Numbered from the stretch's first letter, positions 36,654 to 45,807 are shown. The stretch is 64,000 nt of DNA from Enterobacter sp. Cy-643 (GCF_011752815.1 NZ_VWWV01000003.1:496001-560000), one strand, 5' to 3'. Made by a program: numbers and translations. Notes: generated by a model not told the origin, from the letters alone.

Positions 36654-37638
36654 CTCAGGCACGCAACCGGTGGCGAAATCCGCCTCACTCAAAAAAGCCC
36701 TGTTCGGCGATTTGATGCAAACCGTCGGCATTTTGCCGATTCTGGTGCTGATCATCGCCGTCTTTGGCTTTGTGGCACCTAACTTCTTTACCGAGTCTAA
36801 TCTGCTCAACATCGCCCGGCAGTCATCCATTAACATCGTGCTGGCGGCGGGGATGACCTTCATCATTCTGACCGGCGGCATCGACCTGTCCGTCGGCTCC
36901 ATCCTCGGCACCACCGCAGTCACGGCGATGGTCGTGTCGCTGATGCCCGGCTGGGAAGGCCTGTCGATTCCGGCGGCGCTGCTGATGGGCACCGGGCTGG
37001 GGTTGTTTAACGGCATGCTGGTCGCCTGGGCGGGGCTACCGCCGTTTATTGTCACGCTTGGGACCTATACCGCGCTGCGCGGCGCGGCGTATCTGCTGGC
37101 CGACGGCACAACGGTGATTAACTCCAACATCAATTTCGAGTGGATTGGTAACGCCTATCTCGGCCCGGTGCCGTGGCTGGTGGTTATCGCCCTGCTGGTG
37201 ATTGCGGTGTGCTGGTTCATTTTGCGCCGCACCACGTTGGGCGTTCATATCTACGCGGTGGGTGGCAACATGCAGGCGGCACGCCTGACCGGTATCAAAG
37301 TGTGGATGGTGCTGCTGTTTGTGTACGGCATGAGCGGGCTGCTTTCCGGCCTGGGCGGCATCATGAGTGCGTCGCGTCTTTACAGCGCCAACGGTAACCT
37401 CGGCGTGGGCTATGAGCTGGACGCTATCGCCGCCGTTATCCTCGGCGGAACCAGTTTCGTGGGCGGGATTGGCACCATCACCGGCACGCTGGTGGGGGCG
37501 CTGATTATCGCCACGCTCAACAACGGCATGACGCTGATGGGCGTCTCCTATTTCTGGCAATTGGTGATCAAAGGGGCGGTGATCATCATAGCGGTGCTGA
37601 TCGACAAATACCGTACCCGTCACAATCAAAGTGCATAA
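36646..37638 (+). CDS. Sugar ABC transporter permease (CUT2)
   Basis: A 330-residue permease with about ten membrane segments. The family motif [19 protein letters not shown] and the loop [20 protein letters not shown] are intact. It is translationally coupled to the ATPase gene and followed 35 bp later by the binding-protein gene. It should act as a homodimer in the inner membrane. Confidence 0.9.
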   Translation: MTNSGTQPVAKSASLKKALFGDLMQTVGILPILVLIIAVFGFVAPNFFTESNLLNIARQSSINIVLAAGMTFIILTGGIDLSVGSILGTTAVTAMVVSLMPGWEGLSIPAALLMGTGLGLFNGMLVAWAGLPPFIVTLGTYTALRGAAYLLADGTTVINSNINFEWIGNAYLGPVPWLVVIALLVIAVCWFILRRTTLGVHIYAVGGNMQAARLTGIKVWMVLLFVYGMSGLLSGLGGIMSASRLYSANGNLGVGYELDAIAAVILGGTSFVGGIGTITGTLVGALIIATLNNGMTLMGVSYFWQLVIKGAVIIIAVLIDKYRTRHNQSA

Positions 37639-37673
37639 CAACAAAACCCTACCCTACGAGTGAGGAAAACAGC

Positions 37674-38618
37674 ATGCGTTTGAAACCTATAGTTACTGCG
37701 TTACTGGCTGGTGCAATGATCGCAGGCGCGCCGTTTGCCCAGGCGAAAGAGTTAAAGTCGATCGGCGTGACGGTGGGCGACCTCGCCAACCCGTTCTTCG
37801 TGCAGATCACCAAAGGTGCCGAGCTGGAAGCCCGTAAGCTCGCCGGCGACAACGTGAAGGTGACGCTGGTCTCCAGCGGCTACGATCTTGGCCAGCAGGT
37901 GGCGCAGATCGACAACTTCATCGCCGCGAAGGTGGATATGATCATCCTTAACGCCGCGGATTCCAAAGGGATCGGCCCGGCGGTAAAACGCGCGAAAGAC
38001 GCCGGGATCGTCGTTGTGGCGGTGGACGTTGCGGCGGACGGGGCCGATGCCACGATCACCTCCGATAACACCCAGGCCGGGCAAATGGCTTGTAAGTACA
38101 TTTCGGATCGCCTGAAAGACAAAGGCAACGTGGTGATCATCAACGGGCCGCCAGTTTCCGCCGTGCAGAACCGCGTTGAGGGCTGCGAAACCGAATTCAA
38201 AAAACACCCGGACATTAAGATCCTTTCGTCTAACCAGAATGCTAAGGGCAGCCGCGAAGGTGGCCTGGAAGTGATGACCTCGCTGCTGGCGGCGAATCCG
38301 AAGATCGACGGCGTGTTTGCGATCAACGATCCGACGGCGATCGGGGCCGATCTGGCGGCCAAACAGGCTCAACGTAGCGAGTTCTTTATTGTCGGTGTGG
38401 ACGGCAGCCCGGACGGCGAAGAAGCCCTGAAGCGCGGCGGCAGCTCGCTGTTTGTGGCGACCCCGGCCCAGGATCCGCAGGTGATGGCGGCGAAAGCGGT
38501 CGAGATCGGCTATGACATTTTGCAGGGCAAACCCGCGCCGAAAGGCCCGGTGCTGATCCCGGTGACAATGATCGATAAGAGCAATATCGGCAGCTACAAA
38601 GGGTGGACGGTGAAATAA
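37674..38618 (+). CDS. Periplasmic sugar-binding protein (RbsB-like)
   Basis: A 314-residue periplasmic binding protein with a signal peptide cleaved near PFAQA. It belongs to the ribose-type family: IGVTVGDLANPFFVQITKGAE starts the first lobe and FIVGVDGSPDGEEAL lies in the second. It should determine transporter specificity and might also feed the periplasmic sensor of the linked hybrid kinase. A strong GAGGAAAACAGC precedes the ATG. A repeat cluster follows before the isomerase gene. Confidence 0.9.
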   Translation: MRLKPIVTALLAGAMIAGAPFAQAKELKSIGVTVGDLANPFFVQITKGAELEARKLAGDNVKVTLVSSGYDLGQQVAQIDNFIAAKVDMIILNAADSKGIGPAVKRAKDAGIVVVAVDVAADGADATITSDNTQAGQMACKYISDRLKDKGNVVIINGPPVSAVQNRVEGCETEFKKHPDIKILSSNQNAKGSREGGLEVMTSLLAANPKIDGVFAINDPTAIGADLAAKQAQRSEFFIVGVDGSPDGEEALKRGGSSLFVATPAQDPQVMAAKAVEIGYDILQGKPAPKGPVLIPVTMIDKSNIGSYKGWTVK

Positions 38619-38622
38619 TTTG

Positions 38623-38773
38623 CCCCTCACCCCGGCCCTCTCCCCAAAGGGGAGAGGGAGAAAATCGTTAGTCCTCTCTCCCTTCCGGGGTTAGGGCGAG
38701 GGTTTATCCTCTCCGGTTGAATCAGAACACCGCCAGTCCCCTCTCCCTCCAGGGAGAGGGTTAGGGTGAGGGT
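38623..38773. repeat. BIME-like palindromic repeat cluster 6
   Basis: Facing outer units (CCCCTCACCCCGGCCCTC; GAGAGGGTTAGGGTGAGGG) with a partial internal unit, located directly after the binding-protein gene and before the isomerase. This mirrors the alsB-alsA site. Confidence 0.86.
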
Positions 38774-38793
38774 CCACATCAAAGGAAGGCCAG

Positions 38794-39477
38794 ATGAAAC
38801 GCTCCGAGGTCAATCAGTACCTGAATGAAACCCGGCAGTTTTTTGCCCGCCACGGGGTACAACTGCCCCCATTCGCCAGCTTCTCGCCGCAAAAATGGAT
38901 GCAGGTTAACCCCCGCAGCTGGCAGGAAGTCTTTGATCTGAAGCTAGGGTGGGACATCACCGACTTCGGCAGCAGCGACTTCCTGACCATGGGTCTGACG
39001 CTATTTACTCTACGCAATGGTTCCCCGGAAGGCGCGCCCTACGCCAAATCCTACGCCGAGAAAGTCATGCACGTGCGTGATAACCAGATGACGCCGATGC
39101 ATTTTCACTGGAGCAAGCAGGAAGACATCATCAACCGCGGTGGCGGTAACTTGATTGTCGAACTGTGGCAGTCAGATCCCTTTGAACAACCTGACGAAAC
39201 GGACATTACGGTGGTGATTGACGGCTGCCGCCAGACGCACGCGGCGGGCAGCCAGCTGCGCTTATCGCCCGGAGAAAGCATCAGCCTGGTGCCCGAGATG
39301 TACCACAGCTTTTGGGGTGAACCGGGCTATGGCGACGTACTGGTCGGCGAAGTATCGATGGTCAACGATGACGACCACGACAATCGCTTTTTAAAACCAC
39401 TTGAGCGCTTCAGCACCCTCACTGAAGATGCCGCCCCGACGCTGCTTTTATGCCATGAATACCGGCAGTTTATTTAG
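38794..39477 (+). CDS. D-lyxose/D-mannose-type sugar isomerase
   Basis: A 227-residue cupin-fold sugar isomerase of the D-lyxose ketol-isomerase family (as in E. coli O157 Z5688-type proteins). The metal site is visible in MTPMHFHWSKQEDIINRGG (two histidines and a glutamate) and in PEMYHSFW. The expected reaction is D-lyxose to D-xylulose, with D-mannose to D-fructose as a side activity. It is the last gene of the sugar transporter operon. Its TAG stop overlaps the TAA stop of the convergent monooxygenase gene. No kinase is present in the cluster, so xylulokinase elsewhere would be needed. Confidence 0.85.
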   Translation: MKRSEVNQYLNETRQFFARHGVQLPPFASFSPQKWMQVNPRSWQEVFDLKLGWDITDFGSSDFLTMGLTLFTLRNGSPEGAPYAKSYAEKVMHVRDNQMTPMHFHWSKQEDIINRGGGNLIVELWQSDPFEQPDETDITVVIDGCRQTHAAGSQLRLSPGESISLVPEMYHSFWGEPGYGDVLVGEVSMVNDDDHDNRFLKPLERFSTLTEDAAPTLLLCHEYRQFI

Positions 39478-40583
39478 CCGGAAAGCTTCGCGGCCGCCGC
39501 CGCAGAATCTGCCACGGCCGCTTTGCCTCTGGCAAGCATCAGGCGTTCATAATCAACTATACCGGACAGACCTTTGCCGTGAAGCATGGCAGCCAGATCG
39601 GCGGCATCTCTCAGCGCAGTATTCGCGCCAATTCCGCCTGCGGGGCTCATGGCGTGGACGGCATCGCCCAGCAGCGTAACGTTTCCGGGCTGCCAGGCGA
39701 TGTCCGGATTGCCGTAGCGAACCGACAAGGTCGCAATATGTTCTGGCCAAGTCCGTTGTATAAGCTTTTGCAGCATCGGAGGAAGAGACAAGCTATCTAA
39801 GGGAACAGCTAACCGCGAGCCAGGGCCTATCAGCGCCCAGTAAAGATAATCTTCGGTCTGCGTGAGACTGCCGTTAAAACCCGCCTTTGCCGCGAGCGCC
39901 GTAAAATCCTGCCGAAAGCGCATTTCATCAATAATGGCGCTGAACCCGTCGCAAAACACTACGCTGGTGCCTTCATATTCGGCCTTTTCTGCCGTTAAAG
40001 CGCTTTTACCATACAGGCAGAGATAAACGGAATCCGCCGGTCCGGCATCAGGGGCAAGCTGTGCCCTGACCCGGGAATTTACGCCGTCCGCGCCAACCAG
40101 AAGCTTGCAGCTTGCGTCAGCCATATGAGCAAACCGTAGCCCTACCCGGCCTTCACTTGCCTGATGGTAACCTTCAAAGGTGTGGCCGCAGCGCAGAGTC
40201 CCTTCGAGGCCGCACAGCAGGATTTCCCGCAGCGTCTGGCGATGAATGCTTAAATCTGGCGCGAGATCGGCGTTTTGCCCGGCCTGATGCCAGCCTTCAG
40301 GCTGACGGCCATTGGCCTCATGCCCGGCGCGATCCAGAAAATACCCTTCCGTGCTGGCTACCGAGGCCGTTTGCCGGAAAAGCTGATAAAGCGCAGGAGG
40401 CAACACCCTGGCAAGTGCCTGCTGCCCTTGGGCGTCGATTCTAATCCGGTAGCCCTGGATACGGCTGTCGGGCGCCGGATCCGCCTCGTAAATGGTGGCG
40501 CTAATTCCGTGATTTTTCAGACCCTGAGCAAGCGCCAGCCCGCCCAGCCCCGCACCAATAATTGCAACGTCTGAAGTACTCAT
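39474..40583 (-). CDS. FAD-dependent monooxygenase (PHBH/UbiH type)
   Basis: A 369-residue group A flavoprotein monooxygenase. The FAD Rossmann motif is AIIGAGLGGLALAQGLKNHG, the middle motif is VGADGVNSRVR, and the second FAD motif is LLGDAVHAMSPAGGIGANTAL. Such enzymes hydroxylate aromatic or polyketide-type compounds, including antibiotics. The ATG at 40583 follows AGGGGAAGCCTC. It is divergent from an AraC-family regulator, which probably controls it. The pair separates the sugar operon from the response regulator and looks inserted. Substrate unknown. Confidence 0.86.
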   Translation of the reverse strand: MSTSDVAIIGAGLGGLALAQGLKNHGISATIYEADPAPDSRIQGYRIRIDAQGQQALARVLPPALYQLFRQTASVASTEGYFLDRAGHEANGRQPEGWHQAGQNADLAPDLSIHRQTLREILLCGLEGTLRCGHTFEGYHQASEGRVGLRFAHMADASCKLLVGADGVNSRVRAQLAPDAGPADSVYLCLYGKSALTAEKAEYEGTSVVFCDGFSAIIDEMRFRQDFTALAAKAGFNGSLTQTEDYLYWALIGPGSRLAVPLDSLSLPPMLQKLIQRTWPEHIATLSVRYGNPDIAWQPGNVTLLGDAVHAMSPAGGIGANTALRDAADLAAMLHGKGLSGIVDYERLMLARGKAAVADSAAAAAKLSG

Positions 40584-40682
40584 GAGGCTTCCCCTGTGGT
40601 TTGTTCTGGTTCCACAAAAGAGTTGCACGGCTCACCGGCGCAAGGATAACGTTATACGGACGAAAAATAGTGAAAACCGGCC

Positions 40683-41495
40683 ATGATAAAAAATCCTCCT
40701 CAGCCACCAGCCCCCGATTACAGCGAATGGCTTAGCGGCCCGCCGCTGATTGCTCTTGAAGGCAGCGTCGCCCCTGAAAGTGAATATCTGCTCGGCACGC
40801 GGGAGGTGGCCTGGCACCAGCACCTGCGCGGCCAGGTTTTTTACGTGGAGTCTGGTTTACTGCACGTTCACACCGCTGAAGGAGCCTGGTTTTTGCCGCC
40901 CCATCGCGCCAGCTGGCTGCCGCCTGGCGTCACCCACAGGGTCAGCATCAGCGGAGCCGTGAAAGGCTGGACGCTGCTGATTGCGCCTGAAAGCTGCCCG
41001 GGGTTGCCGGAAAAGCCCTGCGTGATTGCCGTTTCGGAGGTGCTTCACGCGCTCGCCCGTCGCGCCTGCGAATGGGATAAGCAGGCAAAACCCGAGCCGG
41101 AACATCAGCGTATGGCCGCCGTTATTTACGATGAGATTTGCCGGGCCCCGCACGAAGCGCTGCACTTGCCGATGCCGACGGACAACCGGCTGAAAAAAGT
41201 GGCTTCTGCACTACTCGCCAACCCCGGCGATGAGCGGACATTTGAAGCGTGGGCGACATTCGGGGCGCTTTCACCCCGCACTCTGCGTCGCCTTTTTGTG
41301 GCGGAAACGGGCCTGAATTTTGCCCAGTGGCGCAGGCAGGTTCGGCTGACCCACGGGCTGGATAAACTGGCACAGGGGATGTCGGTGGCGGAGGTTTCAG
41401 ACTGGCTGGGCTATGCGTCGCCGGGCAATTTTATTCATATGTTCAAAAATGCCTTTGGCACTTCACCCGCCCGCTATTTTTCAGCAGGGAAATAA
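40683..41495 (+). CDS. AraC family regulator with cupin sensor domain
   Basis: A 270-residue AraC/XylS regulator: an N-terminal cupin domain (LHVHTAEGAWFLPPHRASWLPPGVTHRV region; key motif LPPGVTH) and a C-terminal double helix-turn-helix (SPRTLRRLFVAETGLNFAQWRRQ then VSDWLGYASPGNFIHMFKNAFG). It resembles the NimR/YeaM group that controls a divergent neighbour. It faces away from the FAD monooxygenase across a 99-bp spacer, so it likely senses that enzyme's substrate. It converges with the response regulator gene, with 3 bp between them. Confidence 0.88.
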   Translation: MIKNPPQPPAPDYSEWLSGPPLIALEGSVAPESEYLLGTREVAWHQHLRGQVFYVESGLLHVHTAEGAWFLPPHRASWLPPGVTHRVSISGAVKGWTLLIAPESCPGLPEKPCVIAVSEVLHALARRACEWDKQAKPEPEHQRMAAVIYDEICRAPHEALHLPMPTDNRLKKVASALLANPGDERTFEAWATFGALSPRTLRRLFVAETGLNFAQWRRQVRLTHGLDKLAQGMSVAEVSDWLGYASPGNFIHMFKNAFGTSPARYFSAGK

Positions 41496-41498
41496 CCG

Positions 41499-42233
41499 CT
41501 AAACCACATTGTTTTCGCCGTGGGTGATGTCGGCGGCAAAAACGTAGCCCACGCCGCGGATGGTGCGAATTAGCGTGGGCTGGTGCGGGTTAACTTCAAT
41601 TTTACGCCGCAGGCGCATGATTAATACGTCGATGGTGCGGTCGAACACTTCGAGGCTTTCGCTGTGGGTGAGCTCAAGCAGCTTCTCCCTGGACAACACT
41701 TTCCTCGCGTTCTGTACCAGGGAAAGCAGCAGACCATATTCTCCCTGAGTGAGATCAACCTGCTGTTGCTGAGCATTCATCAACTGGCAGCGGTCGGTGT
41801 CCAGCCGCCAGCCGTTAAACTGCAGCCCGCTGGTTTTGGTCGGGCTACTTTCTACGGCTAGCGCCCCGCTGCGCCTCAGCACCGCTTTGACTCGCGCCAC
41901 CACTACGCGGCCATTAAACGGTTTGGCGATGTAGTCATCGGCGCCCATTTCCAGGCCCACCACCACGTCGGACTCGCTGCCCATGCCGGTCAGCATCACC
42001 ACCGGCAGGGAGGGACGCAGTTTCTGCACCTGCTGGAGCACCAGCAGGCCGTTGGTATCCGGCAGCATCATGTCCAGCAAAATAAGCGCAACGGAAGGCT
42101 CTGCCGCCACAATATGCAGCGCTTCATTGCCGCTATGGCATACCAGCACATCAAAAACGTGTTCACTGAGCACATCGCGCAGCACGTCGCAAATGGCCTT
42201 GTCGTCGTCCACCACCAGGATTGCAGGTTTCAT
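41499..42233 (-). CDS. OmpR-family response regulator
   Basis: A 244-residue response regulator with an N-terminal receiver domain (D54 in LLDMMLPD, acidic pocket VVDDD, K in IAKPF) and a C-terminal winged-helix DNA-binding domain (LTQGEYGLLLSLVQNARKVLSRE; RTIRGVGYVF). The ATG at 42233 has GGAG upstream. It is the only response regulator in the region, so the hybrid kinase at 32.1-34.7 kb is the likely partner, although about 7 kb of other genes lie between. The probable target is the sugar ABC operon. Confidence 0.9.
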   Translation of the reverse strand: MKPAILVVDDDKAICDVLRDVLSEHVFDVLVCHSGNEALHIVAAEPSVALILLDMMLPDTNGLLVLQQVQKLRPSLPVVMLTGMGSESDVVVGLEMGADDYIAKPFNGRVVVARVKAVLRRSGALAVESSPTKTSGLQFNGWRLDTDRCQLMNAQQQQVDLTQGEYGLLLSLVQNARKVLSREKLLELTHSESLEVFDRTIDVLIMRLRRKIEVNPHQPTLIRTIRGVGYVFAADITHGENNVV

Positions 42234-42354
42234 TATTTTCTCCGGAGGGGAGGAGGTTCTTTTAGTGTGAGCGATTGTTGATTGCGCGCCGCAGAAAGAA
42301 CACAAATCCGTGCAGAATTTTCTATCACTGTCACAAATGGCCGTCAGTTCGACA

Positions 42355-42368
42355 CGTCATTTATGACG
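42355..42368. promoter_or_regulatory. Candidate FhlA upstream activating site
   Basis: The palindrome CGTCAT-TT-ATGACG lies about 75 bp upstream of the sigma-54 promoter of fdhF. FhlA activates E. coli fdhF from sites at a similar place. Identification by position and symmetry only. Confidence 0.5.
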
Positions 42369-42441
42369 AAATCCCCCGGCCTTTCGTCAGCCCGCTCGCC
42401 AGATACCCGCCAGCCCCGCACCAATACCCACTCACTCTATA

Positions 42442-42457
42442 TGGCATAGATAATGCA
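42442..42457 (+). promoter_or_regulatory. Sigma-54 promoter of fdhF
   Basis: TGGCATAGATAATGCA has the -24 GG (42443-42444) and -12 GC (42455-42456) separated by exactly 10 bp, as required for RpoN. It lies about 70 bp before the fdhF ATG, matching the known FhlA/RpoN control in E. coli. Confidence 0.82.
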
Positions 42458-42527
42458 TTGAGTGGCGCAGCAAGGCGGTTTGCATTTATCGCCGTACTTA
42501 AATGACAGCATTGACTGGAGCAACATG

Positions 42528-44675
42528 ATGAAAAAAGTCGTCACGGTTTGCCCCTATTGCGCCTCGGGTTGCAAGATAAACCTGGTGGTGGATAACGGCA
42601 AAATCGTCAAGGCGGAAGGCGCACAGGGTAAAACCAACCAGGGCGACCTGTGCCTGAAGGGATATTACGGTTGGGATTTTATCACCGACACCAAAATCCT
42701 CACTCCGCGCCTGAAAACCCCGATGATTCGCCGCGAGCGCGGCGGCAAGCTGGAAGCCGTTTCCTGGGATGAAGCCCTGGATTACGTCAGCTCACGCCTG
42801 AGCGAGATCAAGGCTAAATATGGCCCGAACGCCATTCAAACCACCGGCTCCTCACGCGGAACCGGTAACGAAACCAACTATGTGATGCAAAAATTTGCGC
42901 GCGCCGTTATTGGAACCAATAACGTCGATTGCTGCGCACGTGTCTGACACGGCCCATCGGTTGCAGGTCTGCACCAGTCGGTCGGGAATGGCGCGATGAG
43001 TAACTCCATCGTTGAGATTGAGGATACGGATTTAGTCTTTGTGTTCGGGTACAACCCGGCAGATTCGCACCCTATTGTGGCGAATCGCGTGATTAAAGCG
43101 AAGCAGAAAGGGGCTCAGATTATCGTTGTCGATCCGCGCAAAATTGAAACCGCGCGCATTGCCGACATGCATTTAAGGTTACGTAACGGCTCAAACATCA
43201 CGCTGCTGAATGCGATTGGCCACGTCATTATTGAAGAGAATCTTTACGACCACGCTTTCGTCGCTTCTCGTACCGAGGGCTTCGAGGAGTATCGCAAAAT
43301 TGTTGAAGGCTACACGCCGGAATCCGTTGAGGAAATCACTGGCGTCAGCGCCGGGGAAATCCGTGCGGCGGCGCGCATGTACGCCAAAGCCAAGACGGCC
43401 ACCATCCTGTGGGGCATGGGCGTAACCCAGTTCTACCAGGGCGTGGAAACCGTGCGCTCGCTCACCAGCCTGGCGCTGATGACCGGCAACCTCGGCAAGC
43501 CTAACGTGGGCGTGAACCCGGTTCGCGGCCAGAACAACGTGCAGGGTGCCTGCGATATGGGCGCGCTGCCGGATATGTTCCCCGGCAACCAGTACGTTCG
43601 TGACGCGGCAACACGCAGCAAATTTGCTGCAGCCTGGGGCGTTGACGCGCTGCCGGAAGCTAACGGTTACCGCATCAGCGAACTGCCGCACAGGGTCGAG
43701 CACGGTGAAGTGCGCGCGGCCTATATTATGGGGGAGGATCCGCTCCAGACCGACGCCGAGCTTTCCGCCGTGCGCAAAGCGTTTGCCGGGCTTGAGCTGG
43801 TCATTGTGCAGGACATCTTCATGACCAAAACCGCCGCCGAGGCCGACGTTATTTTACCGTCCACCTCGTGGGGCGAGCATGAAGGCGTCTTCACCGCCGC
43901 CGACCGCGGCTTCCAGCGCTTCTTTAAAGCGGTTGAGCCGAAGTGGGATCTTAAAACGGACTGGCAGATTATCAGCGAAATCGCCACCCGCATGGGCTAC
44001 CCAATGCACTATCGCAATACCCAGGAAATCTGGGACGAGCTGCGCCATCTGTGCCCGGACTTCTATGGGGCAACCTACGAGAAGATGGGCGAGCTGGGCT
44101 ATATCCAGTGGCCTTGCCGGGACACTTCCGACGCGGATCGGGGCACCTCTTATCTGTATGAGAGCAAGTTCGAGCGCCCCGGCGGGCTGGGGCAGTTCTT
44201 CACCTGCGACTGGGCACCACCTATCGATCGCGTCACCGACGAGTATCCGATGGTACTTTCCACGGTGCGCGAAGTGGGCCACTACTCTTGCCGTTCCATG
44301 ACCGGCAACTGTGCGGCGCTGGCAGCGCTGGCCGATGAACCGGGTTATGCACAAATCCACGTCGAAGATGCCGCCCGGCTGGGCATTGAGGATGAAGCGT
44401 TGATTTGGGTGAGTTCGCGCAAAGGCCGGGTCATTACCCGGGCAGCGGTCAGCGAGCGTCCGAATAAAGGCGCGGTGTACATGACCTATCAGTGGTGGAT
44501 TGGCGCCTGTAATGAGCTGGTGACGGAGAACCTGAGCCCGATAACAAAAACGCCGGAGTACAAGTACTGCGCCGTGCGCGTCGAGCCGATCGTCGACCAG
44601 CAGGCCGCCGAGCAGTATGTGATTGATGAGTACAATAAGCTGAAGGCCCGGCTGCGCGAAAGCGCGATGGGGTAA
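42528..44675 (+). CDS. fdhF: FdhF, formate dehydrogenase H (selenoprotein)
   Basis: A 715-residue molybdopterin enzyme of the formate hydrogenlyase complex, oxidising formate to CO2. The N-terminal 4Fe-4S cysteines are C8, C11, C15 and C42 (VCPYCASGC; GDLCLKG). The in-frame TGA at 42945-42947 is codon 140, read as selenocysteine: upstream DCCARV and downstream HGPSVAGLHQSVGNGA are continuous with the E. coli protein. Length equals E. coli FdhF when TGA is read through. The start MKKVVTVCPYC is used; an ATG one codon earlier is possible. Transcription is from a sigma-54 promoter. Expression requires SelB and the adjacent SECIS hairpin. Confidence 0.97.
42945..42985 (+). promoter_or_regulatory. 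SECIS element of fdhF
   Basis: The ~40 nt from the UGA codon onwards fold into the bacterial SECIS hairpin; the conserved loop GGUCUGC lies at 42965-42971, flanked by complementary arms. SelB binds it to insert selenocysteine. The sequence agrees with the E. coli fdhF element as recalled. Confidence 0.9.
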
Positions 44676-44698
44676 ACGGGGAGCACGAGTCCCAGCGT

Positions 44699-44729
44699 AA
44701 AGCCCGCGCACATAGCGGGCTTTATTTTT
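44699..44729 (+). terminator. Rho-independent terminator after fdhF
   Basis: AAAGCCCGC (44699-44707) pairs perfectly with GCGGGCTTT (44715-44723) around a 7-nt loop and is followed by ATTTTT. Confidence 0.92.
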
Positions 44730-44825
44730 GCCTAAACCGTGAAATATCTGAATCATTTCGCCCAACATTAAACCATATTAAAAATGTGGTTTAATGTTGA
44801 AATTCATCAAAGGGAGAAAGCTGAT

Positions 44826-45125
44826 ATGGATACGGTTGAAGAACGCAATGGCACATATTTTTATAAAGGCGTAAGCAACATTTCTGCTGGGGAATTGTTC
44901 TTCTGGATCTTACTTGATGTTGAATTACCTTTTCGGTTGCCGACCTTTACCAATGCAAGTCTTCGGTATTTAAAACCAATGTGGGTGAATAATTTGGGTA
45001 AATTTGTTGGGCGGGCGGTTCCCGTTCTTGGCTGGGTTCTTTTGGCTAGTGACGTGGCCACTATCGTCTATAAAGCCACATCACATTACAACAGAATAGC
45101 CCGGGGCAACGATAAAATATGGTGA
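44826..45125 (+). CDS. Small membrane protein of unknown function
   Basis: A 99-residue protein I do not recognise with certainty. It has two hydrophobic stretches, FFWILLDVELPF (weak) and AVPVLGWVLLASDVATIVY (strong), and ends with the charged tail NRIARGNDKIW. The GRAVPVLGWVLLASDV segment looks like the tail region of small membrane proteins found beside DUF1493 or polymorphic-toxin-like genes. It is preceded by AAGGGAGAAAGC and overlaps the DUF1493 gene by 7 nt, so the two form one unit. The AT-rich composition differs from flanking genes, suggesting acquisition. Confidence 0.7.
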   Translation: MDTVEERNGTYFYKGVSNISAGELFFWILLDVELPFRLPTFTNASLRYLKPMWVNNLGKFVGRAVPVLGWVLLASDVATIVYKATSHYNRIARGNDKIW

Positions 45126-45445
45126 CTGATGACGAGGTATTGGCGTTTTTCCGGGGAGAACTCTCGCTAATGACCACGTTAGCTATGAAGCCAATCCCTA
45201 TAGAAATGGACACACCACTACAGGGCTATGCCCCTGATGACGAGTTGGGTGACGCGATAGAAAAATATGATGAAGTTTTTGGGATTGATGTGTCCGGGAT
45301 GGATATGACGCATTACTATCCGTGGAAACTTGAATGGTTTTTTCGTAAGTGGTTTACCCGCACGCCCATTAAGCAAACCAAACGGCCTTTAACTGTCCGA
45401 ATGTTCGCGGAATCAGCAAAAGCAGGCCGCTGGCTTTATGATTAG
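45119..45445 (+). CDS. DUF1493 family protein
   Basis: A 108-residue acidic protein matching the DUF1493 family, which is thought to have an acyl-carrier-protein-like fold; no function is established. Typical features are the N-terminal VTDDEVLAFFRGEL, the central DDELGDAIEKYDEVFGIDVS and the conserved C-terminus RPLTVRMFAESAKAGRWLYD (20 residues). It is translationally coupled to the preceding membrane protein. Such pairs recur in enterobacterial accessory loci. Codon use is more AT-rich than in gltP or fdhF. Confidence 0.75.
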   Translation: MVTDDEVLAFFRGELSLMTTLAMKPIPIEMDTPLQGYAPDDELGDAIEKYDEVFGIDVSGMDMTHYYPWKLEWFFRKWFTRTPIKQTKRPLTVRMFAESAKAGRWLYD

Positions 45446-45462
45446 GGGCTTAATCCCCTACA

Positions 45463-45609
45463 TTACCTGGATACCGCTCGTTCGCTCCAGGCATCGATAA
45501 AGATGGCGTTCCCATCGCAATACTTCCAGGTAATTTTTGCATAGCGGAGCTGGGGGCTTCCGATATGCCCGAAGCCTGGAACGCCATTGATATCGTGCGT
45601 AACCGGTGT
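45463..45609 (-). pseudogene. C-terminal gene fragment, family unknown
   Basis: An open stretch of 48 codons with no start codon, bounded by TAA on both sides, reads like the end of a real protein (GVPGFGHIGSPQLRYAKITW, then KYCDGNAIFIDAWSERAVSR). Further upstream, minus-strand frames up to about 45,760 also give protein-like text (GGGYCLRKTWLDDFECGLEA) in a different frame, consistent with a frameshifted or truncated gene. It sits in the AT-rich island beside the DUF1493 gene. I cannot name the family. Confidence 0.45.
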
Positions 45610-45807
45610 TTATGAAATATTCAATTCCCTGTGCTCAAGGTACAAAAGCTTCAAGGCCACATTCAAAGTCATCGAGCCAGGTCTTTCTGAGGCAATAGCC
45701 GCCGCCATATTCTTTTATAAAAAATCGGCAAGGATTCCGTTGACCTGTTTGAAATCTTCAGAGCAAAAAGCGCAACAAGTTAAGGGCAATATTGCGAAAT
45801 AACATAT

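Noticed and set aside
42945-42947. Nonsense mutation splitting fdhF
   Set aside because: The TGA is the conserved selenocysteine codon with a SECIS element just after it.
45587-45802. 71-codon plus-strand frame in the AT-rich island
   Set aside because: Weak start and low complexity; the minus strand over the same DNA gives more protein-like sequence, so it is treated as debris.
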